DNA from: Hirundichthys speculiger
Taxonomy: Eukaryota > Chordata > Actinopteri > Beloniformes > Exocoetidae
Reading direction: 5' to 3'
DNA: 64,000 bases
NCBI GenBank assembly: GCA_018398805.1
Contig: JAGFBZ010000328.1
Coordinates: 415,001-479,000 of the forward strand
The position numbers were made by a program, and so were the translations under genes. Positions within the stretch are counted from its first letter, which is position 1; each line of letters starts with the position of its first letter. This document shows, in pieces, positions 1 to 13,600 of this stretch. Under the pieces are notes generated by a model. That model was not told where the DNA came from and did not search any database. It saw only the letters and a list, made by a program, of their open reading frames with translations.

Positions 1-1525
1 ATCTGTAAATGTCTATATGGCGGAATTGTTGCACTTTGCGGAGGTCTGCGCTCTCCGAGTGCTTTTCTAGTTTAGCCTTAAATTGTCAACAACTGGATCT
101 CTGATATTATGAGTAGTGCTCTGATTGGCTCTCTTACAAACCGATCCTCTGATCAATTCCAATCTCTTCTCTGAGCTTTGATTACATATGTGATGCTTTA
201 ATCTTTAACTGAGCGAGAACTCTCTGGTTTCACATCATGACAACTGCAAACTTTTTTTTTTTTTGCGTATGAATGACGGAAAGAACAATGGCAACAACAA
301 CTGGGCTCTATAAGTCCGAAGCAGCTTAAAAGTTGTTCATTTTTCAGCATTGATTTAAAGTGGACATCAGATCGCCATTTCTGGCTATTTTTGTCTCATA
401 TAAGGCACATCTACACTGGCACCATAACCATCATACCTCCAAACAACGAAGCAAAATCAAACAAAGAACGTAACTTCTCTGTTTGTGTTTTCTGATTGGA
501 TGAATTTCGGCGAGGTTTCCGCGAAGGCTGGGGACATCTCGCGCCGACTGCAAGTTGAGAAATGCAGCGCTCTAAACCAAGATACGCCACTTGTGTTTTC
601 AGTGACGACAAGTCTAGAAATCCAGCCACGTGTGTTCAAGCTAAAAACTGACCAGATGCACATTGCTCCTGAGATATTTTGGAGACGGCAACAAAAATGT
701 CCGCATGAAGTGGAAGCTGATCACTCCTACCTTGGTGCGCTAGAGAAAACCTTCGCTCTTCAAACAAACACAGTATCCATATGCATCTTGGCATTTTTTT
801 TAGGCCGTATCAGCTTTTCCTATTGGCTAGGTTGCTGACATCATCACCCACAGACAGAAGCTGTCCTTTTCAGGAACATGTTAACAGCCACTTTAGCCTG
901 TACTGGACTCCGACCTATCAAAGCAACTCGCGAAGTCTTGCAAAAACTTCGATACGCCATGTTTATTTTGCATTGAAGCGCATCACCGCCTCATACGTCT
1001 CTTTCCTTCCACTTGGGATAACTTTTAAGGTGAGGATTCATCGAACACTCAACAAGTCCAAAAACACACAAAAGCCACGCCCACTTTTTCGATTCTGAAC
1101 CTGTGACTTTGGCACAAAATAGCATGGACAACGTCAAATCCGTATACTGAAGCAACATAGTTTTAAAATTAATTATTGCTTATCGGTAACCAAACGTAGG
1201 GCCCGAGGAAGCATGTATTTTATTCAACAACAACTAACTATGACCAAGTACTACGACTTCCATGCAGGGCCAAAATCTTGCACTCCTGATGGCAGAACAA
1301 CATTGCTATGGAATTTAATCCAATCAACAATTAGATTTCCCTTCAAACCACAAGTAGCAAACTAAATTTGAAGCGTATAAATGATATTTTCTCGGAGACA
1401 CGGCCGGGCATGGAGACAGAACAGATCCTAATCTCATCTCGTTTTCACTGAGACGTGAAATAAAATGAACATGCAGCTTTTCTTTAAGCCACTAAAACCA
1501 GTGAAAATATCGTCTTCCTTCCCAG
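1..1525. other. Intron, 5' part outside the window
   Basis: Ends at the acceptor of exon A. No EC1/EC2 exon with cadherin similarity was found here on the + strand. Short open frames at 485-838 and 781-1098 look like chance frames without recognisable domains. Includes a T12 run near 251. Confidence 0.6.
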
Positions 1526-1694
1526 GCACCATCAAAACAGCGCTACCTGGCATGGACAGAGAAGTGAAAGAAAACTACCAGGTTGTGATCCAGGCTAAAG
1601 ACATGGCCGGACAGATGGGAGGGCTTTCAGGGAACCACGACAATCAACATCTCCCTCTCAGACGTCAATGACAGTCCACCGCGCTTCGCTACCC
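1526..1694 (+). CDS. cdh10: cadherin exon A: end of EC2, contains 1-nt insertion
   Basis: A polypyrimidine tract and cccag acceptor precede 1526; the donor is gtaaga at 1695. The exon starts with the last two bases of a Gly codon and reads [18 protein letters not shown] then [17 protein letters not shown]. After about 1632 the cadherin homology moves to the +1 frame ([20 protein letters not shown]). The exon is 169 nt where type II cadherins have 168, so one base near 1630-1634 (GGGAA) is extra. Read literally, translation stops at 1669-1671. The next exon is in phase only if the extra base is ignored, which favours an assembly or sequencing error over old decay, since the other seven exons are intact. 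Confidence 0.88.
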
Positions 1695-4600
1695 GTAAGA
1701 GACCGTTTCTCAGCAGAGACGTGTTAACAATAGGCCTTAAGACACTACGAACGCTTGTCCAGTCTCTTACGTTCACTTCTTGTTCTATATTAACGCCCTG
1801 TGGCGGATGTGTCTGGAATAAATTTCCCCTGAATCAACGTCATGTTTAGATTCCTACCGCATGACCGCCGTGGAGTCCACAGAGATGGGCGGAGCCATCG
1901 GGAGGATTAGGGCCGATGATCCAGACGTGGGACGTAACGCTGAGATGGAGTACAGTATCGTCGGGGGTCATGACATGTTCAACATCGTCACTGACCAAAC
2001 TACGCAAGAGGGGGTCGTTGTAATTAAAAAGGTACGTCATCCTTATTCCCAACACCATTTTCTTCCCCCCTTTGAAATGCTTTATTGCATCTTATTATAT
2101 TCAGGATCTCTTGTAATGTGAAACCTACATAAAAATGCCTGAATTTTGCACCGCAGTAACCTGAAGTTAAATGGTAATGACTTCGTAATCAGATACAGCA
2201 CTTCTTCTGCTGTAGCCTGTGATTTGTGCTAAGTGATATGTTCTGTCAGAGAGATTCAAGAGCTTGTTAACAAGACAAAAAAAAAAAAAAAAGCACTTTC
2301 AGTAATACTTGGAATACGTCAAAAATCCAAGGTTACTCCTTGTTTCCTTTATCGACCCTTAAAAACTCGTTTCATCACTTGGCCTCTTGTAGTGTTTTCA
2401 GGTTTTGAGAGAGAAGCCTGTTTAAGGTTGAAATCAAGGCCAAGCTTATTGCATGTTTCAATTTAAATCAAACCGCAGCCATCTTTTGATCTTGTCGTGA
2501 TATATAAAATCTCTCCCTCCCAACTATAATACGGAACATTCAACTCCATCGGGGATAAAGAGAAGCATCGTCTCAGATCAGAAAACTCCCCCTGAAAACA
2601 CATTTTTTCCCTTCCCTCCATGTGAGAAAGATATGACGGAATTTATTTTTGAACTACTCTAAAATCAGATACCATAAGCCTGTAAAATGAATAATATAAA
2701 AGAGTCCTTTTGCGAGGAACTCTTTTTAGTATCCACCCCGAAGATCTTCCAGATCCACCATTCCTGACTCGGATTTGCAACTTTGAATTATAAGAATGAC
2801 TAAGATAAGCCAAAAAAATTAAAAGCAATGAATCGCCTATCACTACACTGGGGGCGGACTGTTTTTATGAAAAAAAAAAAAGAAAAAAAGTCTCCCTCAG
2901 CTTTCCTTCTGATGCTCTTTCATCTCCAGGCACTGGATTATGAAAGCAAGAAGGACTACGAGTTCAAAGTGGAGGTGAAAAACACCTACCTCGACGCCAG
3001 GTTCATCCACGGCATACAATTCAAAGACCATGCCACGATCAAGGTGACGGTGGAGGATGTGGATGAGCCCCCGATTTTCACCAGGAACCCTTATATAATC
3101 GAGGTGCACGAGGACACGGCCGCTGGCAGCTTTGTTGGCGTGGTGTCGGCCAGGGATCCTGACGCCGAGAACAAGCCAGTCAAGTACGTTACAACGCATA
3201 AGCAAGGATTCCTTCAACAGCTAAGTGGGTGTTACGCGTTATTATAGCAGTTTGACTGTTTCGTAGTTCACTGTCTCAGTTGTGATTACATAAATATATA
3301 TATACAGTCATGGAAAAAATTATTAGACCACCATTTTTCTTCGCTTTCTTGTTCATTTTAATACCTGGTACCACTAAACGTCATCATGTGACTAAAACAG
3401 ACAGAAAAGAAAACACTGAATGCATAAAAGCAGTGTTTTTGGCAGTACAACGCCATAGCTATTGATGTAAAAACTTAAGTGATTTAGGTTATAATCAAGA
3501 AAACCATGGAAAATGGTAAGATATCAGCTCTTAAATAAAACTCTTATGAGCAATCTTTGTGGTTATCGTTATGTTTGTCCAAACAAATGTACCTTTAGTT
3601 GTACCAGGTATTAAAATGAACAAGAAACTGAAGAAAACAAGGGTGGTCTAATAATTTTTTCCATGACTGTATATCAAAAAAAAGAAAGATTTGGTTGCAT
3701 ATGGAGAGCCTCCGTTTGATAGAAAGATGTAGCTACCCGGTTTAATCTGAGCCATCAGCCCAGCCACGTGTGCGTGAGAGCAGGAAAAGAATATTATTCA
3801 TGGATCCCTCCGAGTGATTTCCCAGTGGAAGGTGGCGCAGCCCTGTGAAGTGCATGCAGACGCTGTTTGTTTCCCAGAATTATGTAAGTCCTCTGTGGCT
3901 CGGCGCAAAGTCAAAGAGTCTAATTTGCCGTATCGATTCACACGGCTCAGAGACGCCGTCGCGCGCGCACATATGGCGCCCGCCCTTCCGTCCCCGGCGC
4001 CGGGACGCGCCGCCCTCGGCCCACGGTTCCCGGCGCGCCGTCTTACATATTCAGCTGTCGGCTGAACGTGAAAGGTGACGGTGACGAACGAGCGGGCGCG
4101 AGAGAAGATGCATCATCTTCTGTCGGTGGAGAGGATGGAAAGCATTTAATGTTGCAAACACTGGTGAACAGATACCAGGTGAAAAGTTATTTTTGCACAT
4201 CTGCAAGTGAAAATTCAAACTTAATTTCAGTGTTTAAAGTGGGATATATGGTCATTTTTATTTTTTTTTTATTTTTTTATTTACATTTATTCTGGTGTTT
4301 GTAGTCACTGTTACCTCAAAAACTTTGGGGTAACTCAACTTTGTCACCTTTTTGGGAACCATTACAGTTAAAAATATGTCATCCGGTGATGTCATTCAGA
4401 TTTGCAGGATATTATGACATCGCAGCCACGGATCAGTGTAGAATTAACCAGCTGACCCACTTTCACATCATAATTGGTTATCTCGGAAGTGAGTAGCACA
4501 ACCCTGTAGCGCTCATTTTTAAAATAGGCATACCCTGGAGAAGAGGGGGCGGAGCCAAGTGCTCCGGCTACTATGAGCTTAAAAGTCAACAAGGGAGCTG

Positions 4601-7600
4601 CTGTATTTTATCTTTGTGGTATTTTGACATAAAGCGCTGGGAGCCTGAGCTAAGATCATTTAAGCCATTTTTAATCGACATACTTGCAGCACGGAAGGAT
4701 AAAACCTTCACAACGACTCTAAACAAAATGCAGTTCCAACAAAAAAGAGTGAACACATTTTGAAAAAGACAAGAGAAAAAGAAAACAAGGACCAGCAACC
4801 AACGGCTATTATCTTATATTCGGTCATGCTGGACCCAAAACCTCTGATATGCAGTTGATAGTTTGGTTTTCAATTTGGGAATCTAGATTTTTCTTTTACT
4901 CCACAAACAGCTAGTTGTCTGGCGGCCATGAATGTCGCCTACAGAAGTATTTCAGTTTTTCCGGGGGTGCAGTGGATCCAACGGATACACATTTTAGGCA
5001 ATTTGGCAGACAACATTTTGGCATTGTGCTTGTTAATTTTACAAGATGACCTTCAATTTAAATATAAATTTCAGAAAGTAAAGGTTATTAAGTTTTAAGT
5101 GAAAACACGTGAAACTCAGTCAAGCCAATTAATCAGATTCATCTAACCATTTAATTAAATAAAGGGCAATTTGTACAAAAAAACATAAATTGGAACTTTT
5201 CTATCATTTTTGTTCAAAACAATGGTAAATTAAGTTATAGGAAACATTCCATTTGGTCTTGATTCCTCTCCAACATATTTGTAGAGGCAGTTATGTTATT
5301 AGATCTTATTCCTCTGGATGCATCACAATCAAAAAAGTGAACCATTACATTCAGCATTTTTCCATGTTTTGGGTGGTTGCTTTATTAACATTCAGAAAAC
5401 CTACATCCTTGGAGCTGATCAGACAGACAAGGCAAGTTTATTAGTATAGCACATTTTGTGTACAAGACAATGCAAGGTGCTTAACATAAAACAAAATGGA
5501 CGTTTCTTGAACTCTGGTGCTGCGCCATGTATGTTTATATAACTGGCAGTTTTTTTTTTTTTTTTTTAAACCATTTTTATCAATCACCACTTCTTTATTT
5601 TAAACAGATGTACTAACGGTTGGGCGATTGTAAATGATAAATAATGTTCCGCAATAAACGAGCACAAAAGTATTTTCAAGTCACAAATTGATGAGTCATC
5701 TGGGCCACAACGCTCGCTGTGGCTGTTGCCCCCGGTTAACGGCTTGTGTGTTGGAGCGCACGGACAGCTGCTTTATGCCCAGTGTCTCCTTTGTGACGGT
5801 TTAGAGCTTTTTTTGCCGCTAGTTGTATAGACTAGCTTCTCGGAGAACAACACTCAAAAACAGGTACCAGGCTCCCTTAGCTTCTAGCACCCAAACAGCT
5901 AACCGTCTCCACCCTTGTTCTCTATCCTGCCCAGAGACACTTGTAATAAAGTGCTCGTTCCATGCAGAGAAAACCGGACTTCTTCTTTTGTTGTTGTTAG
6001 CGTGTTAGCCGCTAATTACGAGCCAAAAATAGCGCAATACCAGCGGTTTCTTTACTACGGTTCAGAGACCAGAGGCTGTGAAGGTAACAGAAAGACCACA
6101 GTTGAGCCTTTGTCTTGTTTTCGCTGCAGTGCCTCGCTACTTTTTTGTCGTTTTTAAACATATTTTAAACACATTATTTAGGCTCGGTAAGCTCGGTAGG
6201 TAGGCTTTCAAATCAGGTACGTCAACATCAGGCCTCGTTAGGGAAGGAAACGGTTCAGACCAACTGTGTCGTTTGAAAATAAGCACATTTACGTGCCCAA
6301 GAGAGTAACGCAGATCAACTCTTCAAGCGCTCAACGCCGGCTGCTGTAAATAAGTCCGAAACTCGTACTGGTGTTGACGACGGCTTTTGTTCCTGCAGAT
6401 ACTCCATCGATCGGCACACGGACCTCGAGAGGCTGTTTAACATCGACTCAGTGAACGGCACGATCACGACGCTGAAGGCGCTGGACAGAGAAATGTCCAA
6501 GTGGCACAACATCTCCGTGGTGGCCACCGAAATAAGTAATCCATGGCTTTCACTGACGTGTGCTCGTCCCCCCCCCCCGAGATTTTAACGACGCGTCTGT
6601 TTCCTCGTAGACAATCCTCGCCAGACGACCCGCGTGCCCGTGTTCATCAAGGTCCTGGACGTCAACGACAACGCCCCGGAGTTCGCCATGTCTTACGACA
6701 CGTTTGTCTGCGAGAACGTCAAAGCTGGACAGGTGTGTGCGTGTAAAACTGTTTCACCTGAGGGGGAGTGAAGTGCAATTATGTACACGAAAGGTCAGAT
6801 TTAATCACCTCAGCAGTTCTGTAACTTCATTTCCAGATCTCCAAATATTGACTCGTGCTGTCATGTGTAATGTCTCTGAGTTATAATCACAATTAAAACA
6901 AAATCACGTCAGCGTGATTATGGCTCATAGATATCGAGCTGCACGCTGCAATTATTCCCACAGCGGCGACATCACACATCCATCTGTGGAGCCGTGTCGC
7001 ACGACTCTAACGGCGCAGGGCAAATTAAGAACATACACAAAGAGCCCGCGGCCAATAAATATCTTTCAGTCTATTCACACTGAAATATGACAGGCGCCAT
7101 ACTTTATTACAAATGCTGCAATTATCCAAACACAGCCCCTGATTGGAAATCTGCTGTACGTACGTATGTATGTACCGCCCTTTAAAAGGAAACTGCAAAC
7201 CTTCGTCCAGGCAGTTTAATTTGTTGTTAAACGCTCGATCCTGATCATCTGTTGTGATCTCTTCAGCTGATTCAGACGATAAGTGCTGTGGACACGGACG
7301 AACCCCTGGTTGGACACAAGTTCGTCTTCAGTATCAGCGCCACCAACCCAAATTTCACCATCGTTGACAGGGAAGGTAAGATAAGCATGTATGTGAATAA
7401 AAAAAGTCAGGTTTATCATTTGGACAGAAAGAACAGGACTTTAGTGTAATAGAAGAAAAATGGCAAAGTTTACATTCCATCTTCACTGTTTGCTTTCTTT
7501 TTTCAATTTGCAAGGATCCTTTTTTTTTTTTGTGGTCTGCATTACAGCCGCAGTCTTCTGTCAGATCCACAAAGGACAGTAAAAAACAAACTAACTAACG

Positions 7601-10600
7601 AAAGAGAAAATCGAAATTCAGTGGCAGTTCAGCAAAGTTGTTAAATCAGGCTGTTTGAACCATTTGAACCTCAGGCTACAAAAGAAAGATAAAAAAAAAA
7701 GCCCAGTTTCTTCTTCAAGCCTCTGATAAAAGCAAAGATATGGAATAAAATCACATAAAGGGATAAACTTAAAACTGATTTTACTGCAAAGGAATGCTCA
7801 TTTTGTGTCAAAACCCATTAAAAGAAATGATATTAGTTCATAGGGCTGTAGTGATACACTAATCTCGCGATACGATACGCGATATTTGCCATACGATACG
7901 ATATCGATTTATCGATATTCATCCTACAATACATTTACATCATTTTCCAAAAGATTTTAAAGAGACAAAGTGATTTTGGTGACATCTTGTGAGTGTTCCA
8001 ATGACTTTGTTTGAATTAATTGAATTGAAAGCATCAATTACACATTATATGGCTGACAGGCAGCTTGTAAATGCTGGACAAAATGAATAAAAGATTTGTT
8101 GAGAAAAATAGTTTCATTTATTCAAACAGTGCAAATTGTTGCTTGCAAGCTTTTAAAGGTGGGACATGGAGGGTTTTGAAAGAAGCTCAGAATATCGATA
8201 CCCGCGGCTTAAAAATCGATACTCTCTGGGAAATATAACGATATATATTGCAGAATCGATAAAATCGCTCAGCTCTATTAGTTCGTCTTAAAGATGTCGA
8301 TGGAGGCGTGCATCGCTCCACGGTTAAAGCCATGTCGGTCCAATGGTCGGTGGAGCAGAGAACCTTCTGGCACATCGAATCACGGAGTGAACGGAACAAA
8401 CCGTTACTGCATACTCGAGCGAGAACTGTCGTCAGAGGGGTTGATGTTGGGCAGCTGGATGCAAATAAAAACTGCTAATTCAGTCTGCTTTGCATCATCA
8501 CGCTGTTGTCATTTTTAGAAGAAATAGTATTTTACATTCAAAGCTCTCTAAAAGAATATTTTTTCGAGTAACAAAGGCGATTCACAGTTTGTTTTAACCC
8601 TCAGGGACTGTTGTGCTCATGTTACACACTTTTGTTCGTCGCTTTTTGATAATCTTGGCTGCGTTTCTGCGTGTGGCGTGAGTTTTGGCAAGACTGAGTC
8701 GTTTCATTTGAGCTTGTTCTTTCCAGCTCAGCTCCTACAGAAAGTCTGAAACACGGCGTGTACAAACAGGAGCTGCACAAAATGTGCCAGTGGAAAAGCT
8801 TTCAAACTGCAAAAGCCTTAAAGCGCACAAGGCTACGGTGGTTTAGGCAGGCGGTCAAAGGTTCGACTCCCGGCCGTGACCCTTGTGCAATCTCTTCCCT
8901 GCTCGCCTGTCTCTCTTTACAGTAAATGGAGGCAACTAGTGCCATAAAAAAGAATAAAACCGTTAAAGTCTCCAGAAGTATGAGACATTCACTATAATGC
9001 CAAAAGTATTTGCTCACCCATCCAGATTATCAGAATCAGGTGTTCCAGTCACTTCCATGTCTACAGGTGTATAAAAAAGCACCTAGACATGCAGACTGTT
9101 TCTAGAAACATCTGTGAAAGAATGGGTCTCTCAGCAGCTCAGGTAATTCCAGGTGGAACTGTGACAGGATGACACCTGTGAAACAAATCCTCTCTCCTTA
9201 ATATTCCACAGTCAACTGTCAGATGGATTATAAGGAAATGGAAGTGTTTGGGAACGACAGCAACTCAGCCATGAAGTGGTAGGACAGGTAAACTGAGGGG
9301 GCGGGGTCAGAGGATGCTGAAGAACATAGTGAGAAGAGGTCACCAACTTTCTGCAGAGTCAATCACTACAGACCTCCAAACTTCACGTGTCCTTCAGATC
9401 AGCTCAACAACAGAGCAGAGAGCTTCATGAATGGGTTTCCATGGTGACGCAGCTGCATCCAAGCCAGACATCACCAAGAACAATGGAAAGAGTCAGATGC
9501 AGTGGAGTAAAGCAGCCACCACTGGACTCTAGAGCAGTGGAGGAACGATCTCTGGAGGGAAGAATCACACTTCTCCATCTGGTGATCTGATGGAAGAGTC
9601 TGGGTTTGGTGGTTTCCAGGAGAACGGTGCTGGTCTGACTGCATTGATCCGTGTGTAAAGTTTGGTGGAAGGGGGGGTTATGGTGTGGGGTTGTTTTTCA
9701 GGAGCTGGGTTTGGCGCCTTAGTTCCAGTGAAAGGAACTCTGAAGACATTTTGGACAATTCCATCCTCCCAACATTTTCTGGGACCAGTTTGGAGCTGGC
9801 CCCTTCCTCTTCAACATGACTGGGAACCAGTGCACAAAGCAAGGTCCATAAAGACATGGATGTAAGAGTCTGGTGTGGATGAACCTGACTGGCCTGGACA
9901 GAGTCCTGACCTCAACCTGATAGAAGACCTTTAGGATGAATTAGAGCAGAGACTGAGAACCAGACCTTCTGGTCCAACATCAGTGTTTGACCTAATGTTC
10001 TTCTGGAAGAATGGACAAAAATCCCCATAAACACACTCCTAAACCTGGTGGACAGCCTTCCCAGAAGAGTTGAAGCTGTTCTAGCTGCAAAGACCCATGT
10101 CATATTGATTAGGAATGGGAGGAGCTAAAGCTCATATGTGAGTCAAAGCAGGTGAAGCAATATTTCTGGCAATATGGTGTATTTCAGGCTGTGATTATTC
10201 AACATAAAAAAAATCTACCTTGCATGTAGTATATTGAAAATATATATATGTATATATACTAGGGGCGAGTATTGGGAAGGACCTCACAATACGATATGTA
10301 TCATAAGACTTGGGTCATGATAATACGATATCAATATATCACGATATCACGATATTCTACCCAGTTAATATCAAAATTAAAAATAGAGATGAAAAATCAA
10401 AAGTTGCTGTATATGTTCATCAGATTATATTGATCATTCAGATGACAAATTGAGTCAAAACTATTTGCTTTAAAACAACCTATTTATTGCTTATTATTAG
10501 TGTTTTTGCACATTTAAGTATTCACAATGCATCTAATACGTTAATTTTCCTAAAAAATCGATATTAGGAGCTGAAAAATCGATATTATATTGGGCAGCCG

Positions 10601-13600
10601 AAAATCGTGATATATTGACAAATTGATTTTTTTTTCACATCCCTAATATATACACATCCCCCTCCTCTAAAAACATCGTGGCATCATGACAAAAACCTGG
10701 CATTTGAAAAGTTAAAATCATTAAAAATTCATGAATGTTAAAATGTTAAAATGGCCTAATAAAAATGGAACATAATATTATTCTATAATTTTTTTTTATA
10801 GCTGCCTTATTTTTTTTTTAAAAAAAAAAAGCACATTTATTGTGCTGAGCAGTAGAAATGTGACGTTGCACAAAAGAGTAACGATGCATAATAATGAGAG
10901 CAGCTGCTGATCATCCACATACCCCAGGCTGGAATAATTCAACACAAATACATTTACTGCTGCTGCTGGAATATATTGAAAAAATTCATATTTTTTATGG
11001 TGGCAGCATGACAAAAACAGAGCATTTAAAGGTTTAACTTTTAAAAAAAAAATCAGGAATATTTCCTTTTTACGATAAGAACTGATGCTGGTTTTAATAC
11101 CAAACCTAAAAAACAAACGTTGGCATTATCAATATGGTACTTTTTTTTCTTTTTTTTTAAACTACCTTATGACAAGTGTGTTCTTTGTGCTTACTACCAA
11201 ATACTGGCAGTATTTGACACTGCAGGATAAAAAAAGCAAAAAAAAATAAAAAAAAAATCAGTGTTGCTGCTAACCACTGACATGTCCAGTCTGCAGAAAT
11301 AACAACACAAATATATTAATAAATACAACTTTGCAGGTAGCATATTAAAAATAATATATATATTTTTTTTTGGTATAATAAAAACATGATGGGATCATGA
11401 CAAAAACTTTGCATTTACAGGGTTATAGTCTGTAACAATTCATTAATATCTGATGTCAGTAATTAGGTCAGATGCAGGTGAGAAAAGGTTAGCTCAGTGT
11501 AAGGGTTAAATACTATTCAGACTAGTCAGTCAGTCGATTGTGTCAGTAGAGAGGAAAGAAAATAAAGATTCTCATTACTGAAAGTTTTGCTCGTGCTCAT
11601 TTCGCCGTAGATAACACCGCCAACATCCTGACGCGGAGGGGAGGTTTCAGCCGGCGCGAGATGAGCATGTACTTCCTGCCCGTCGTCATCTCTGACAACG
11701 ACTACCCCATCCAGAGCAGCACCAGCACGCTGATCGTGCGCGTGTGCGCCTGCGACAGCCGTGGAAACATGCAGTCGTGCAGCCCAGAAGTCCTGCCCTT
11801 CTCAGACGGCCTCACCACCGGAGCCCTGGTGGCCATACTGCTCTGCGTCATCATTCTCCTCAGTAAGTCCCGCCCCCTGAGTACGAGCGTACGTAGACCG
11901 TGTGTGTCTGGACCCTCGCTGTCAATCTTGTGATGTTGGGTTTTATTTTTGATTCTCTGTCCCAGTCGTCTCCCATTTACTCCCCTTTACGATATAGAAT
12001 CACCTTAAAGGTATGGTGGGAGATCTTTTTTTACAGTATTACCTTTTCACATTCCCATTGCACCCACTGAAATAGAATATTTGCAAAAAAAAACAAAACG
12101 TTTTGGTCCGGTCTAGAGGGTGTAATCAGAGGAAAACTCTGACCAATCAATGTACTGATCATCTTTACATTTATTGGCTGCCTAATACGTCCATCAAATA
12201 TCAATGCACTCCCACCCACCCACCCCCCATCTTGCGCGTTACCCGAGGATCTCCCACAGCTCTGGCAATCAGGTGAGCGGACACAGCGTTGCTATTTGAA
12301 AGCCAAAAATCAAGTTAGCTCGCACAGATCATTTTGTTGCAACAATGGCAGAGAAGAAGACGTCAACCGGCAGCAAAATCAAAGAGAAAACTGTTGTTGA
12401 AAAAGCAACAGCCATGCGGAAGCTAACCGAAGAACCAAACAGAACAAGAGTGGTTATCGGTACGGCTTTCCAGCCGCTGGCGCCAGCTAAAAAATGAAAA
12501 GGGGCTCCAGACTGATGCCAAGGTGGCCCAGTTTCTACTGGATGGGTAAGATGATGCCGTTCTGATTATATAATATTTCAACATACTGATCGGTTACAGG
12601 TATTGTAGGACTATTCACCCAGTCAGTGAGAAAATAAAAGATGATGACAAAATTATTTTGTCTGTCATGTCGAGTGACATGACGAACATAGTCCAGCATG
12701 TTTCGCTAAGCTACCAACTCTGTCAACTAGGCTACAGTACTATGTGTGACACCGTTAGCTAGGCTGTTGTTATCCTTGACAGAGAAGACGGTATGGCTTG
12801 AAGTTAGCCAGCCACTCTGATGCTACTTGTTGTTGGCAAATCGACGTGAGTGCTTGCGAATGCTCGTGAAAATGCTCGAAAGCGTGCGCTTTTTATGTAG
12901 TCGTGAATCGTGTGAAGGCGTGGTTTCAAGGGGTGGGCTAAAGACGAGGAGGCGGAGCCTTTGGGAGGAGGGAGGGAGTGTATATTTTCAAAATCTCACT
13001 TGAGTTGGATTGCTGGAACGGGTATTTCAAAGATCTCCCACCATACCTTTAAAGCAATGTGTGCGGTTCCGCCCGCCGATGACTGAGCCACCGTGGGCGA
13101 GCCACGAAAACGATGAGGAGAGAGAGCGAGAGCACGGCGGTCTTGAGAGCAAAGCAGCAATTTGCAGAAATAAAAAAAGCTACTTTCTGACTGTATCACA
13201 GCTGCCACATTCTCAAGTCCAAACAAAGACGCCCACGCCTCAGCGTGACCCTGTAGGAGTGTGTCGCGGCGCCAGATTCTGAACGGAGCCGAAGCACGTT
13301 TCGTCTTTCGTGCTGCTCTAGTCTGCGTACCGTACAGAGCCTCGCAACCCCCAACACAGCAGGAAGGAGACTCATTGTTTTGTTGGTTTTTTTTCTTCAC
13401 ACTTCCACTAACTACTTCGCCTCGTCTTCGCTGTACTTTAGACCTCAGTGGAAAATGAAGAACATCTACGTCTCAGAGGAGCTTTTCATATCTCAAAAAT
13501 TGTCTCCAGTTGCTAATGAATCAGGTATTTCATGCTCAAAATATGGTTTTAGACGTTTAGGTGACCTCTGTTCTCAATAAGCCTGTCAAAACTGTTACAG

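Noticed and set aside
485..1098. Two overlapping open frames in the first intron part
   Set aside because: No similarity to EC1/EC2 or any known domain; surrounding sequence looks intronic.
8831..8880. Possible tRNA gene
   Set aside because: B-box is present but there is no acceptor stem or anticodon arm; SINE-derived.
12996..13400. 134-codon open frame on the - strand
   Set aside because: Crosses the end of the TTAA element and has no recognisable domain; chance frame.
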